A stretch of DNA of 64,000 bases from Datisca glomerata (GCA_003255025.1 QANY01013656.1:908816-972815), one strand, 5' to 3'; shown: positions 1-9,770, counted from the stretch's first letter. The notes: a model not told the origin generated them from the letters alone. Numbers and translations: made by a program.

Positions 1-462
1 TGAAAAAATTGGTGAAATATTTCAAGAATTGAAAGTAATTAACCAAAATGATAATTCTGATTCAGAAAGTCATAGGTCAGAATCAACCTATGAATCATCC
101 ACAATAAGTAAATTTTCAAATATTAACAATATTGAAAAATATTTAAGAATTTAGAATTTAATAAATTAGAAAGAAAACGGCATAAGAAACCTATGCCTCC
201 TAACATTCAAATTATTGAGTGTTCTCTTGTTAATCAAATTTATGTTTTTGCAGAAAAATTATATGAATGAAACATTGATGGACTTTCTGAACAGGAAGTT
301 CTCAATAAATTACAACACATGAAAATGGTATCTAACAACTACATTACCACCCATAATTTATTTCATGAAGAAGTAATAAATCTTCTAGTCACAGGATTCA
401 CAGGAATGCTCCATTCCTGGTGGGAAAAACATCTCACAGAAGAATCTAAAATTTTCATTTTT
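1..462 (+). pseudogene. EPRV fragment: serine-rich and coat-protein region (copy A)
   Basis: This is a piece of the coat-protein part of a pararetrovirus polyprotein. It is closely similar, in the same orientation, to 10681-11130 of the long copy C and to 4500-4930 of copy B. The segment near 60-110 carries one unit of the peptide repeat SESHRSESTYES. The reading region at 319-462 contains the block YITTHNLFHEEVINLLVTGF, shared with the other copies. Stop codons interrupt it (for example near 150). At 463 it is cut by a minus-strand primer site, so the copy A to minus-copy junction falls there. It runs off the left edge of the window. Assignment rests on similarity among the copies and on the zinc finger and protease that follow this region in copy C. 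Confidence 0.75.
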
Positions 463-475
463 GGCTCTGATACCA
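463..475 (-). promoter_or_regulatory. tRNA-Met primer-binding site (minus strand)
   Basis: On the minus strand this reads TGGTATCAGAGCC, the standard complement of the 3' end of plant initiator tRNA-Met, used to prime minus-strand DNA in caulimovirids and in many LTR retrotransposons. It ends copy D and abuts the plus-strand copy A fragment. Confidence 0.8.
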
Positions 476-483
476 AAAGGTGT

Positions 484-880
484 AGAATTAACAGTACTTG
501 AGAGAGGGGGTATTAAGATGCAAGAAGATAAACAGTAAAAATTGTATTAACAAACAATAATTACAAAAACTATATTATGGTGTACAACGTTTATTGGAAA
601 CAATAAATTAGTGTTGTCGCTCAATAATTTATTTTGAAGAAAGAAGAAGAAAATATTTACAAAAGAGGTGCAGAAGAAGAAGGCTTTGTTTCACAAAATA
701 AATTTTAGCTCTCAAACAGTTAAGAGTTATAAAATGAGTTCTAAGGAACAAATGAGAGAGAGCTACCTATTTATATCTAAGGAAAGTGGAGTTCACCGGG
801 AACCCATCACTTACCTGAACTCTTTGATTTTGGCATTGTGCCTAGGATGAAATATTTTGTTCACTTACCTGAACTCTTTG
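484..880 (-). promoter_or_regulatory. EPRV promoter and transcript leader (copy D)
   Basis: The reverse complement matches 15880-16260 and 9240-9600 of the plus-strand copies. A TATA box (TATAAATA on the minus strand) lies at 768-775, followed by a pyrimidine-rich leader running to the primer site at 463-475. Upstream of the TATA box the sequence TTCAGGTAAGTGA occurs twice (rc near 803-825 and 861-880), a short duplication of about 55 bp found only in this copy. The arrangement of promoter, a few hundred bases of leader, then tRNA-Met site is typical of the pregenomic RNA promoter in Caulimoviridae. Activity is unknown. Confidence 0.6.
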
Positions 881-884
881 ATAT

Positions 885-1045
885 CAATTGAATGGGTCTT
901 TCAATTGCTGAGGAGTAATAATTTCTGGATGATTGTTCTTTTTGTTTAATTTTGCGACTTGACTCTGTAGATGATTCAGAATCATATTCATTATTACCTT
1001 CTAAAAAGAGAAGCATTTTTGAATTATTTTTTTTCTCCAATTTGG
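885..1045 (-). pseudogene. EPRV polyprotein C-terminal tail remnant (copy D)
   Basis: The reverse complement corresponds to 8640-8770 in copy B and 15290-15420 in copy C, the end region of the C-terminal domain of unknown function (shared block around AAAAATGCTTCTC). It is joined directly to the end of the movement-protein region at about 1045-1060. A deletion therefore removed everything from coat protein to the middle of the C-terminal domain. Too short for functional inference by itself. Confidence 0.55.
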
Positions 1046-1906
1046 ATTTTAGTTTCGTGGCCTTTGAAAGTAAATCTTCACAGTACCATCTATGTACTGC
1101 TAGATGTAATCTACATCTTCAATTGGTCTTTGAATTGGAGTAGGTTGACTTTCATTAGTTAAAAGCCAATTTGAAGGTAAATTAATATCAGACTATCTAA
1201 TTATTTTAGGAACTATAATATTGGCATTACTTTGACTAGATTGTATCAATAGGGTTTGATTCTTTGGACTTCTATTGATAACTTGAAAATTCATATTTGT
1301 TTTGGTTACTTTGTAATGAATTCTAAGGATTAAAGCTAGGGGTTGGGTGCCTTCTAGGACTTGATAACAACTAGTTTTAATATTCTAAGTTAAAAATTTT
1401 AAAATATGAGGATCCGCTAAACTAACAGACATATCTGGAAAGTAATCAAAATGGATTGGACCATTACAGATTGATGATTCAATTAATCCTAAAATACTAT
1501 CATTAAAATTTATAAATCTTGCATCTCGCAAGGCTAGTAAGACAAAGGTATTAGCCTTTTCTTGTGAGTCATTTCACTCTAATCTGGACAACCAAAATGA
1601 AGGAAATTATATCTTTCTTGAATATGATACTTTATTACATCAGAGGAAAGTAATTGACAAGTTTCATACTATTTCCTATGCCCATATATTTTTTTCAATT
1701 GTTTTTACATAATGCTGAGGCCTGAAGGAAGTAACATACCATGTTGATTTATAAATATTTTTATTGGAAACTTTAGGTATATTCCATACCCTATGATCTA
1801 CTTGATCATCTGCTAATTCAATATATTCATCATTTATTATGTCAGGTATTGAGGTTATTGTAGACCTATTACCACTAGAAGAATTACTTCTAAATAATCT
1901 ACTCAT
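1046..1906 (-). pseudogene. EPRV movement protein (30K-type), degraded
   Basis: The region starts at the ATG at 1904-1906 and is open for 76 codons (MSRLFRS at the N-terminus, then a block ending in EKNIWA); several stops and frame breaks follow. Between about 1550 and 1410 on the minus strand the translation contains ALRDARFINFNDS, then SSICNGPIHF and SVSLADPHI. An ALRDxR-type core followed by a GP(I/V)xF block is the pattern I associate with caulimovirid movement proteins of the 30K superfamily, which modify plasmodesmata for cell-to-cell spread. The C-terminal block IEDVDYI lies near 1120-1100 and recurs at 9670 in copy C. N-terminal position right after the leader is usual for polyprotein-type caulimovirids. 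It is not functional because of internal stops. Recognition is by eye. Confidence 0.7.
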
Positions 1907-2270
1907 GGCTCAACTAACTCAAATATTGTTATTATTGACAATTTCATATTGTATTTTGTTACTAACCTTGTGGTGACTTCTACAACCTCCTATTAGGCTT
2001 CACTCTTCTCCCTTTCACCTCTACAACTACCATACCCTCAAGATTTAGTATCTAAGATGTCTTACCTAGATCCCATAAGCTAACCAAATAGAAGCTGAGA
2101 TGTCAGCCTCTGATAAACAGATATATTAGATAAACAAATAATACATAGAAATAATCAATTATAAGAATAACCAGCCACAATAGGTGGTGAACAGTATAAT
2201 TAGGCAAAAAATTGAAGTAGAAACAGTTAATAAGCAGTATTTGTCCCCACCAAATTTGGCTCTAATACCA
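1907..2270 (-). promoter_or_regulatory. EPRV 5' leader with tRNA-Met primer site (copy D)
   Basis: The primer site is at 2258-2270 (rc reads TGGTATTAGAGCC, one mismatch from the consensus). The leader runs from there to the movement-protein ATG at 1906 and is similar along most of its length to 2329-2753 of copy B, in opposite orientation. It contains a conserved AGGTAAGA-like splice-donor motif (rc around 2065-2075) also present at 2592 and 16763. Confidence 0.65.
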
Positions 2271-2328
2271 AAATGCAGGGAATTATCATAATACCCACTC
2301 TCGAAATTATTGATAATTCCACACCTTT

Positions 2329-2341
2329 TGGTATAAGAGCC
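2329..2341 (+). promoter_or_regulatory. tRNA-Met primer-binding site (copy B)
   Basis: TGGTATAAGAGCC, one base from the initiator tRNA-Met complement, followed by AAACCTGGTGGG as in the other copies. Confidence 0.75.
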
Positions 2342-2753
2342 AAACCTGGTGGGATAATTACTGTTTCTACTTCAATTTTTGCTTAATTAAACTGTTCACC
2401 GCCTGTTATGGCTGATTATATTGTTGATATTGTTTGCTTATTTTCTTACATGAATAATTACTTTTATTTAATCTCACTCTCCACGGCTGGTTATTCTTAT
2501 TATTTCTCCATATTATTTGTTTATTTAATCAGTGAATCTATTTATCAAAGGCTGACATATCAGCTTCTATTGTGATAACTCCAGGGACCTAGGTAAGACC
2601 TCTTAGATACATAAATCCTGAGGGTAAGGTGGTTGTAGAGGCAAAAGGGAGAAGATTGAAGCCTAATAAGAGGTTGTAGAAATCACCACAAGGTTAGTAA
2701 CAAAAATATAGTATGAAATTTTCAATCATAAAAATAATTTAGTTTCTTGAGTC

Positions 2754-3002
2754 ATGAGTAGATTATTTAGAAGTAGTTCTTTTGGTAGCATTGGGTCTAT
2801 AATGTCTTCAATACCCGATATAATGGATGAAGAACATTTTGAATTAGCAGATTATCAAGTAGATCATAAATATTTTGAATACCTTCCAGATGATCTAGAA
2901 GATCATTCTGAATACTTTAGAGATGATCAAGTAGATCATGAGGTATGGGATATACCCGAAATCCCCAATAAATATATAAATTTTAAATCCTCTTTTAGAT
3001 AA
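2754..3002 (+). pseudogene. EPRV movement-protein N-terminal remnant (copy B)
   Basis: An 82-codon open stretch beginning MSRLFRSSSFGS, the same N-terminus as the minus-strand movement protein at 1906. It contains an internal near-repeat: two DDQVDH/DYQVDH-type acidic units (about residues 28-36 and 60-66) where the minus copy has one, so a short in-frame duplication happened here. It stops at 3002. Downstream sequence jumps to the region that follows the movement protein in copy C (SQIREYSQSSTP at about 3165-3200), so the catalogue core ALRDxR block is deleted. Confidence 0.65.
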
Positions 3003-3029
3003 ACTATTAATAATGATCAAGATATCAGG

Positions 3030-5580
3030 ATTTGAATAGAAAAAGAATTAAAAAATTTAAAAATTAAAAGTCTAGAACCTAAAGGAATAAGTCCACAAGG
3101 AAGTCAGACAAACCTTAATAATAAACAATCTAATAAAATTAATTACCAATCCTTTAATTCTCAAATTAGGGAGTATAGTCAGTCTAGTACCCCTAGTAGT
3201 TCCTTTCCTGAATTATATACTAACAATCAAAATTTTAGGATTCAAAAATTAGAACAACAATTAAGAAATTCAAAAAATTTGAATCCAGATATCCTGAACC
3301 AATAATATAAAGAGATTGAGAAAGTCAAAATGAACACAATAATGACCTAGCCAATCTAGATAGACGTAATAGGTTCAGAGATTCATATAATATGGATCAA
3401 AGAAAAATCATACTTACTGAATGTAAATCATTCATGTAAAAATACAAAGTTAACATATTTATGAGAAAAATATTAAAGTAATTCACAAATCTAAATGGGT
3501 TAAGGAAGATTCCAGTGTGGTAACAGTTAGTTATCCATCACCTGAAAAAATTCTAATTAATCAAGAAAATTCTCAACCTAAAAAAGATTTCATTGAACCT
3601 TTCCAAATTCATTATGGGAAAACTCCAGATGAAAAAATACTTAGATGGTTCAAATCTTTAAAAGCCAATGTCTCAGAATCAGATAGCCATATGTTAGAAT
3701 CTACCTATGAGCCATCCATAATTCATAATTCTTCCAATAAAAAAATTGAAGAATCCTATAGATCAGAATCCTATGAATCACCCACAATCGATGAACCTTC
3801 AAATAGTATTAAGAAACCATCCAAAGATTTAGAAATTAAAACATGTGTCAAGATTATTGACCATGACAGTATCTCTGAATTAGATATTAATTGGTTAGAA
3901 TCCACCTATGAATCTTCCAAAATTAATGAATCTTCCAATATTGAAAAAACATTAAATAATTTAAAAACTAATGAATCATCTTATTCTGGTATGATTGATA
4001 ACTAAAATAATTATTCATAATTTGAAAACCTTACTAATAATAAACTTCAAGAATTAGAGTACAGTAGTTTAAATTTAGAAAGCCATAGGTTAGAATCAAC
4101 CTACGAATCTCTCACAATTGATAAATCTTCAAACGTTAATGAATCATCCTCTGTTAAGGACCTTAACCATAAAAAAATTTTAATCACTAATTCCCCTATC
4201 AAGATTGCAAAGGAAGAAGAACCTAATAAAAAATTGGTTGAACAACTCAATCATACCAATCAAAAATCTCATTATAATAGGAAAACAATTAGACAAAATC
4301 GAGAATATGGTTGAAGATCTTCATGAATCTAATGAAACTCTGAAAGAAAAATCTTTAATAGATCTTTCATATAAAATCACTTTAAATATCATTTCTCTTA
4401 ATAAACAGATTCAATAAGTGACGTATAAATCTATTGAATCATCTTCATCTGATAAGCTTAACAGTCTTTCACGATTTGAAATTGAATCTGAAAAATTTGA
4501 TAAAATACTTCAAGAATTGAAAGTAATTATTAAATACGGTAATTCAGATTCAGAAAGTCATAGGTTCAAATCTACCTTTGAGTCAGCCACAATAGGTAAA
4601 TTCAAACATTACCAATATTGAAGATAAATTTAAAAATTTAGAAGTTAATAAATTAGAAAGGAAATGGCTTAAAAGGCATATTCCTCCTAACATTCGCATT
4701 ACTGATAATTCTTTAGTTAACCAATTTTCTGTTTCTGCAGATAAATTGCACAAATGGAATGTTGATGGACTTTCTGAGCATGAAGTACTCAATAAAATTC
4801 AACACATGGCAATGATAGCTAACAGCTACATTACCACACACAATTTACTTCACAATGAGGTAACCAATCTTTTAGTCACATGATTCACAGGAATGCTACG
4901 TTTCTGGTGGGAAAATATCTCACAAAAGAATCCAAAAATATCATCCTTTCAGCAGTAAAGATTAATGTTGAAAGAACACTAATTATTAGAGAAAATTAGG
5001 AAACAATACCTTATGTCACCAATACACTTCTCTACACAATAGTTAAATACTTCATTGAAATACCAAGTAATATTACTTCACGTATACATAATCAATTGAC
5101 CAATCTTAGGTGTCGAACCCTAAGTAAATTCCACTGGTACAAAAATATATTTTTTCCAAAATAATGTCAAGGGATGATAACAATCAGCCCTCCTGGAAAG
5201 AAAAATTTATTAATAAATTATCCAATTTGTACACACACAAAATATGAGTAGTCCTTATTAATAACCTAGGAAACATAGACTATGATAATCTTACCTATGG
5301 TACAATTATTATTACAATACAAAATGAAGATTTTGGAATGTGCATCAATAATGAAAATAAAACTATAGAATATGAATTAGGCAATTCTTGTGAGCAGTAT
5401 GGTTTACCCCCTATTAGATTCAAACCCTAGAAGGTCTCACAAGCCTGATAGGAGGAAATACCACAAAAATAAACATAAAATATTTAACCAATATTTTTCA
5501 AAGTATAAAATTTTGACAAACGCTTCTCTAAGAATAAATATTATTCTGGAGGAAAATTCAATAAAAAATTTATAAAAAAA
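3030..5580 (+). pseudogene. EPRV serine-rich and coat-protein region (copy B)
   Basis: Open fragments at 3517-4005 (162 codons), 4205-4417 and 4418-4621 are separated by stops and frameshifts. The first half is serine- and glutamate-rich with a recurring unit of the type ESTYESSxI (around 3690, 3760, 3895, 4090 and 4560). The second half (about 4600-5480) matches the coat region of copy C: a block like YITTHNLLHNEV at 4830, a block like TNLRCRTLSKFHWYK at 5100, and CEQYGLPPI near 5391-5415, just before a basic stretch. In copy C a zinc finger follows; here that position (about 5560-5590) lacks it. Identification as coat protein is by position between movement protein and protease and by the basic, zinc-finger-bearing C-terminus in copy C. 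Confidence 0.6.
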
Positions 5581-5787
5581 ATCTCTTGTTGGATTTAATT
5601 AACAAAATTAAAAATTTAGAATACCTAGAAAGATTTAGAAAAGTAATTTTAAAATAAAATACTAAGTCTAACAATATCGCAAGCCTTTCACAAACTCTTA
5701 AAAAATTCAATAAGGGTAAAGGGAAGAAAAAGAAGTTATCCTACATGAACTTCAGAAAGAAATTAAAAATATTAAAATAGAAAAAGA

Positions 5788-6360
5788 ATGAAAAGTTTAA
5801 TTAAAATTCATGAATCTAGTAAACTAGGAGAATTTAGTAGATTCCCAATTTCAATTAATAAGGTTGAAGAACCTATTATCAACAATCAAAATAATGATAA
5901 TTTCATCCAAATACTTAATCATATCAAAATCAAGAAATTGTGTATAAAAGTCAGAATAATAATTCAAGAATTTGATTTCACAACATTGGCTCTTGTTGAT
6001 TCAAGAATAGATTTGAATTGTATGCAGTAATGACTATTTCCTCCCAAGTACTTCAAGAATATAATAGAATATTTGTCTTCTGCCAATGATACTCATATAC
6101 ATATCAAATATTAAAGACCCAAAATTCATATTTGTCAAGACAATGTACGTTTTAAAACATCGTTTGTCTTAATAAAAAATATGATTGATAAAATAATTAT
6201 AGGTTTACCATTCATTTCTTTATTGTATCATTTTACAATAGAGTATGATCGGATAATTACTTATCCTATGGACGAACCTGTTAAATTCAAATTTTTTTCT
6301 TTTTCTCACAATAAGAAGTTAAAAGCTTTAAAACAGAATTCTCTTTTTAAATCTTAAAGG
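5788..6360 (+). pseudogene. EPRV aspartic protease (copy B), active site mutated
   Basis: The open stretch 5788-6030 (80 codons) ends with TTLALVDSRIDLNCMQ. The retroviral-type protease active site is D-S/T-G; here residues 71-73 read D-S-R, so the glycine is lost. After a stop, 6170-6230 in another frame carries IIIGLPF, matching the second conserved protease block (hydrophobic-G-x-P-F). The enzyme would cleave the polyprotein. The order coat, protease, RT fits Caulimoviridae. Confidence 0.65.
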
Positions 6361-7110
6361 ATTGAAGAACAGCTTCAAGATCTTGTTCTTCAAAATCAAA
6401 TCTTTGAACGAAGAGTTATTCGTTTAGTAATCAATTACAAGCCCTTTAGTGATGTTTTGGAATGGATAAAATATCCAATAACAAACAAAAGGGACTTAAT
6501 CAATAGATTTAGAGAAGCTGTTGCATTCTTTAAGTTTGACATAAAATTTGGATTATGGCAAATTCAGATAAATAAGATTGAGAAATATAAAATTATATTT
6601 GATCATTATAAATGGAAAAGAATACTATTTGATCTTAAATTTGCTCCAAGTAAATTTCAGAATATAATGATTGAATTCTTTAATCAATTCTTAATTGACT
6701 ACATTCTTAGTAAACAATACTGGTTGAATTTCTTGATTGTTTACATTAATAATATTTCTTTTAAATATGACAAATAATACTGGAGATACTTTGAATTGTT
6801 TGCTAAAATAATAAAACAAAATATTTTAGTTATCTTTTTGCAAAAAGAATCAAATTATGTCAATCAAAAAATAGATTTCTAGAATTTGAAATTTATTTCA
6901 TAAAATTTGTCTTATTAAATCAAAAATTTGTTTTAATTAATTATGAATCTGCAAAACATGTTTCAAGATTCCTTCCAAACAAAGTTTTGTCAAGTAACAT
7001 TCTATTTATAGCAATTTTGATTTCAATATTTAATTTATCCAATGTATTAATAATTAAATTCATGACCCCCTTACTTGTAATCTTTTATAGGAAATCATAC
7101 CAAGCTTCTG
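6361..7110 (+). pseudogene. EPRV reverse transcriptase and RNase H remnant (copy B)
   Basis: RT segment: RLVINYKPF at about 6420, WIKYPITNKRDLINRF at 6463 and FDIKFGLWQIQINK at 6535, then HYKWKRILFDLKFAPSKFQN, which corresponds to the palm region of caulimovirid RT. The catalytic YxDD box reads YINN (about 6739-6750), so both aspartates are gone, and the preceding loop carries extra sequence. The N-terminal fingers between the protease and RLVINYK are missing. RNase H: only connection sequence (6860-6960) and the C-terminal end (6985-7110) remain, with the catalytic core absent, as in copy C. Confidence 0.7.
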
Positions 7111-7114
7111 CAAC

Positions 7115-7655
7115 AGGGCAATTTGAGAATCCTGGCTTACTAGAATATGGGAAAGTAAAGGCCACAGTATTTAATCAAAATTGTTTTAAAATCAAGAAGC
7201 TCAATGGCAAGACAATCGTCTTTTGCTCAAAACTCTCATTCATTAGTTATGGTCATGATAGATTTGAATATCTAAAAAAATGACTGGATTAATGATTTAG
7301 AATTTCTTTTAGAAAATGTTGCATTAAGGGATGATTTCAGTGCAACCTTAATTCAATGTTATGAGAAAAATGGAAAAATAGATTTTCACAAGAATAATAA
7401 AATTTGTTATGATAACAGAAAAATTTCAACCGTGAACCTTTTAGGACAAGAAATTTTAAAATTTAAATTTACAACAATAAAAGAATTTTTGGTATTAAAA
7501 GAAGTTTTCTTCATCATGATTGACAAATTTCAAAAATATTGTATGCATGCTGGGAAATCCTTAATAAAATGAATTATTATCACTTTTAGAAATCATGTGA
7601 TGAATGGCTTTAAAATAAAAGAGTTTTCGACCCAACAGTTGGCCCTTAAGGCCTA
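7115..7655 (+). pseudogene. EPRV AlkB-like 2OG-Fe(II) dioxygenase domain (copy B), degraded
   Basis: Same domain as 13693-14196. The first part is open to 7283 (LLEYGKVKATVFNQNCFKIK, then SYGHDRFEYLKK). One frameshift near 7275-7285 moves reading to the frame in which 7381-7396 gives DFHKNN, followed by ICYDNR, TVNLLG, then FFIM, a His at 7546-7548 and ITFR at 7579-7590. These correspond to the first Fe ligand block (H-x-D, here H-x-N), the product/cofactor strands, the second His and the end of the R-x5-R motif. A TGA at 7570-7572 sits where copy C has the first Arg of R-I-S-V-T-F-R, a change that a CGA to TGA mutation would explain. Role by family: oxidative demethylation of nucleic-acid bases. 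Confidence 0.65.
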
Positions 7656-9128
7656 GATCAAAGAGGAGTCTTCTAATCTATACCAAGCCCAATCAACAAT
7701 ACTTGGGTCCATCAGACCCGATTACCAACTAACCCTGGTCCCACAATTTGACCCATTTTCAAATACTCAATCTGTTAATGCTCAATTACTTGACCAACCA
7801 ATTTATCATAATCTCTTTCATATTAAGCCTCCATTTGCTCAACTGAAAAATCTAGCACAAATCATTAAAGCCTATTTCATTCCCAAATTCTATGATGTCC
7901 CTAGACACAATAACAAAAATCTCAGTTTCTACAGAGATATCCTCTAAGAAACGAAATCTATAAAAATTAGTCCACTCAAAAATTCTGAGGAAAGAATCAC
8001 TTACCACTCGTTCTCTATCCTCAGGATCATAACTATAAAAGTTTGGAAAATCCATTCTTCAAGTTTCAAAATACTTTTAAATAAAAATAATAATTATTTT
8101 AACTATATTGATGCATGACACAAGATTTTCTAGCATCAAAGTCGTGACTTTTCTCACTTTTGGTTTTTAAATTTTGATAACAATTCCAAAATTGATATTC
8201 CAAAGCGGTTCTCAAAATGGTGGTTCAGTCATGGTCTTACCTTAGAACTTTTTTCAATTGATTTACAACAATATTCCAATTTATTTTCAAAGGTTACAAG
8301 CCCCTCATCAATTGAGGCCTCATTTCCCCAAATACTTTGGTTTTCAAAAAAAATACAAAATTATATTTTGAAATGGAAATACTTGGCTAAAAATGGAGTC
8401 CTCACCAAAGAATACTATATCAAGTGGTGGGATAAATTAAATACCCAAAAAATTATTGCATCAATTATTTATTTTACGAGTGTTCATCCTAATTTGAGGC
8501 TTGAAATTTTTTTTACCCAAGCTTCATTAAAAATTAATGAGCCAATTAACCTAACTCCACAAATAAACTTATCAACTTTAAATTCCTCAAAACTCAAATC
8601 AAAACTTGTTTTGTAAATCAAAGGCCATCAAGCCTAAATCCGAATTGGAGAAAGAATTAATCCAAAAAATGCTTCTCCTTTTGGAGAACAAAAATGAATC
8701 TGACTTTAAACTATTCATAGAGTCAAGTTACCAATCATCCAAAAAAGTTACTCTGCAATAATTGAAGAATCTATTTGACCACATCAGTCTCAGTAATAAA
8801 GATAAATAATTCACCTTTGGCAAAATGCCAATATTTGGAATAATCAAAATCAAAGAATCAAGTAATCTTGAAGATATATCATAATAGTCATCCAATGCAA
8901 CGGCTATAATGATACCCAACAATCAATAGCCACAATGACTCTGGAAAAGTCACAATGACTTTCAAGATAACATTAATGAAGATACTAAAATCAAATATAT
9001 CAACTATCAAGTAACAACAATAGTGGCTCTACCGAAATAAAGCAACAATAGTCACAATGACTTTTTTCAAGACACAATGATGAAAATGCAAGAATCCAAG
9101 ATTACAGTTATCAAGGAATCTTTGTAAT
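7656..9128 (+). pseudogene. EPRV C-terminal domain of unknown function (copy B), heavily broken
   Basis: Aligned by eye with 14200-15768 of copy C. Recognisable pieces are KWKYLAKNGVLTKEYYIKWW at 8371-8430 and a serine/asparagine-rich tail at 8900-9110 with repeats of the type SHNDF. The reading frame is destroyed by many stops. The likely original stop is the TAA near 9125-9128, in the block ATCAAGGAATCTTTGTAA, matching ATCAAGATTCTTTGTAA at 15766 in copy C. Function unknown. Confidence 0.5.
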
Positions 9129-9604
9129 TTTTCATTTTCTATAATAATTGTACTAGTTGTCAAATGATTAGGCAACTATTTATGCTTTTTAATATTCTTA
9201 GTCAAAAGTAAACAAGAGTAGAAATGTAAAATATTTTTACTTTTATAGAATAGAATAGTTCAGGTAAGTGATGGGTTCCCAGTGAACTCCACTTTTAACG
9301 CTTTCTCATATGTTCCTCAGAATTCATTTTACAACTCTTACTATTTGAGAGCTAAAACTTGTTTTGTGAAACAAAGTTTTCTTTTTCTTCTCTACTTTTG
9401 TAAATCTTTTCTTCTTTTTTCTTCAACATAAATTAGTAAGCGAGAGCAGTAATTTATTGTTGCCAATAAACACTGTTTGTATAAGTATTTAATCTTACAC
9501 CAAAATATAGTTTTTGTAATAATTGTTTGTTAATACAGTTTTTACTATTTATCTTCTTGCATCTTAATACCCCCTCTTAAAATTACTGTTTATTTCACGT
9601 CTTT
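9129..9604 (+). promoter_or_regulatory. EPRV promoter-leader region (copy B), TATA box lost
   Basis: Matches 15770-16261 over nearly its whole length: the TTCAGGTAAGTGATG block at 9247, the GTGAACTCCACTT block at 9282, and the pyrimidine-rich leader. Between CCACTT and TCATATGTTCCTC the roughly 20 bases that hold TTATAAATATG in copy C are replaced by a short unrelated stretch, so no TATA box remains. The leader ends at the next primer site, 9605. Confidence 0.6.
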
Positions 9605-9617
9605 TGGTATAAGAGCC
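9605..9617 (+). promoter_or_regulatory. tRNA-Met primer-binding site (copy B/C junction)
   Basis: TGGTATAAGAGCC followed by AAACCTAGTGGGGATA; the same one-base variant as copy B. It marks the head-to-tail junction between two units. Confidence 0.75.
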
Positions 9618-9660
9618 AAACCTAGTGGGGATAATTACTGTTCATTTTCTGCTTCTACTT

Positions 9661-9770
9661 CAGTTTCTGATACCAAAGACCAATTGAAGATGTAGATTAC
9701 ATCCAGCAGTACATGGATGGTACTGTAAAGATTAACTTTCAATCATCTTCTAGTTCTAGTCCTTAAATTA
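9661..9770 (+). pseudogene. EPRV movement-protein C-terminal remnant (copy C)
   Basis: Translates to RPIEDVDYIQQYMDGTVKI and then a serine run and a stop. It matches the end of the minus-strand movement-protein region (about 1135-1065). All upstream movement-protein sequence is missing in this copy. Confidence 0.55.

Larger units (their letters stand above)
463..2270 (-). mobile_element. Endogenous pararetrovirus unit on the minus strand (copy D), internally deleted
   Basis: Read on the minus strand, this unit starts at a tRNA-Met primer site (2258-2270). It continues through a leader of about 350 bases, the movement-protein region (1906 to about 1060), a short C-terminal tail of the polyprotein (about 1040 to 880) and the promoter and transcript-leader region, and ends at a second primer site (463-475). 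Coat, protease, RT and AlkB-like regions are missing, so it is a deleted full-cycle unit bounded by two primer sites, as expected for a tandem or concatemeric pararetrovirus insertion. It is the only copy that keeps the core of the movement protein. Confidence 0.75.
1904..2756. repeat. Large inverted repeat made of two divergent EPRV leaders
   Basis: The arms 1904-2270 (minus copy D leader) and 2329-2756 (plus copy B leader) are diverged inverted copies of the same sequence, primer site to start codon, separated by about 58 bases. The plus arm has an extra segment near 2450-2530. The two primer sites face away from each other in a head-to-head arrangement. Confidence 0.75.
2329..9604 (+). mobile_element. 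Endogenous pararetrovirus, near-full-length degraded copy B
   Basis: One unit from primer site (2329-2341, TGGTATAAGAGCC) to the next primer site at 9605. The order seen is leader, movement-protein N-terminus, serine-rich/coat region, protease, RT, RNase H remnant, AlkB-like domain, C-terminal domain, promoter region. There are no TG...CA long terminal repeats; successive units share only the primer site and promoter-leader, arguing for a pararetrovirus rather than an LTR retrotransposon. It lacks the middle of the movement protein, the zinc finger, part of RT and most of RNase H. Genus within Caulimoviridae cannot be assigned from here. Confidence 0.75.

Noticed and set aside
952..1162. Plus-strand open frames of about 63 codons
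   Set aside because: They lie opposite the minus-strand movement-protein and C-terminal remnants of copy D and show no features of their own.
9247..9262. CAGGTAAGT conserved upstream of the EPRV TATA region, considered as a splice donor
   Set aside because: It lies upstream of the presumed start of transcription, and no acceptor partner could be supported; conservation may reflect another cis role.
2329..9604. Reading copies B and C as an LTR retrotransposon because of the tRNA-Met primer site
   Set aside because: No TG...CA terminal repeats flank the units, there is no integrase, the movement-protein core is present, and units abut at primer sites; this fits a pararetrovirus better.
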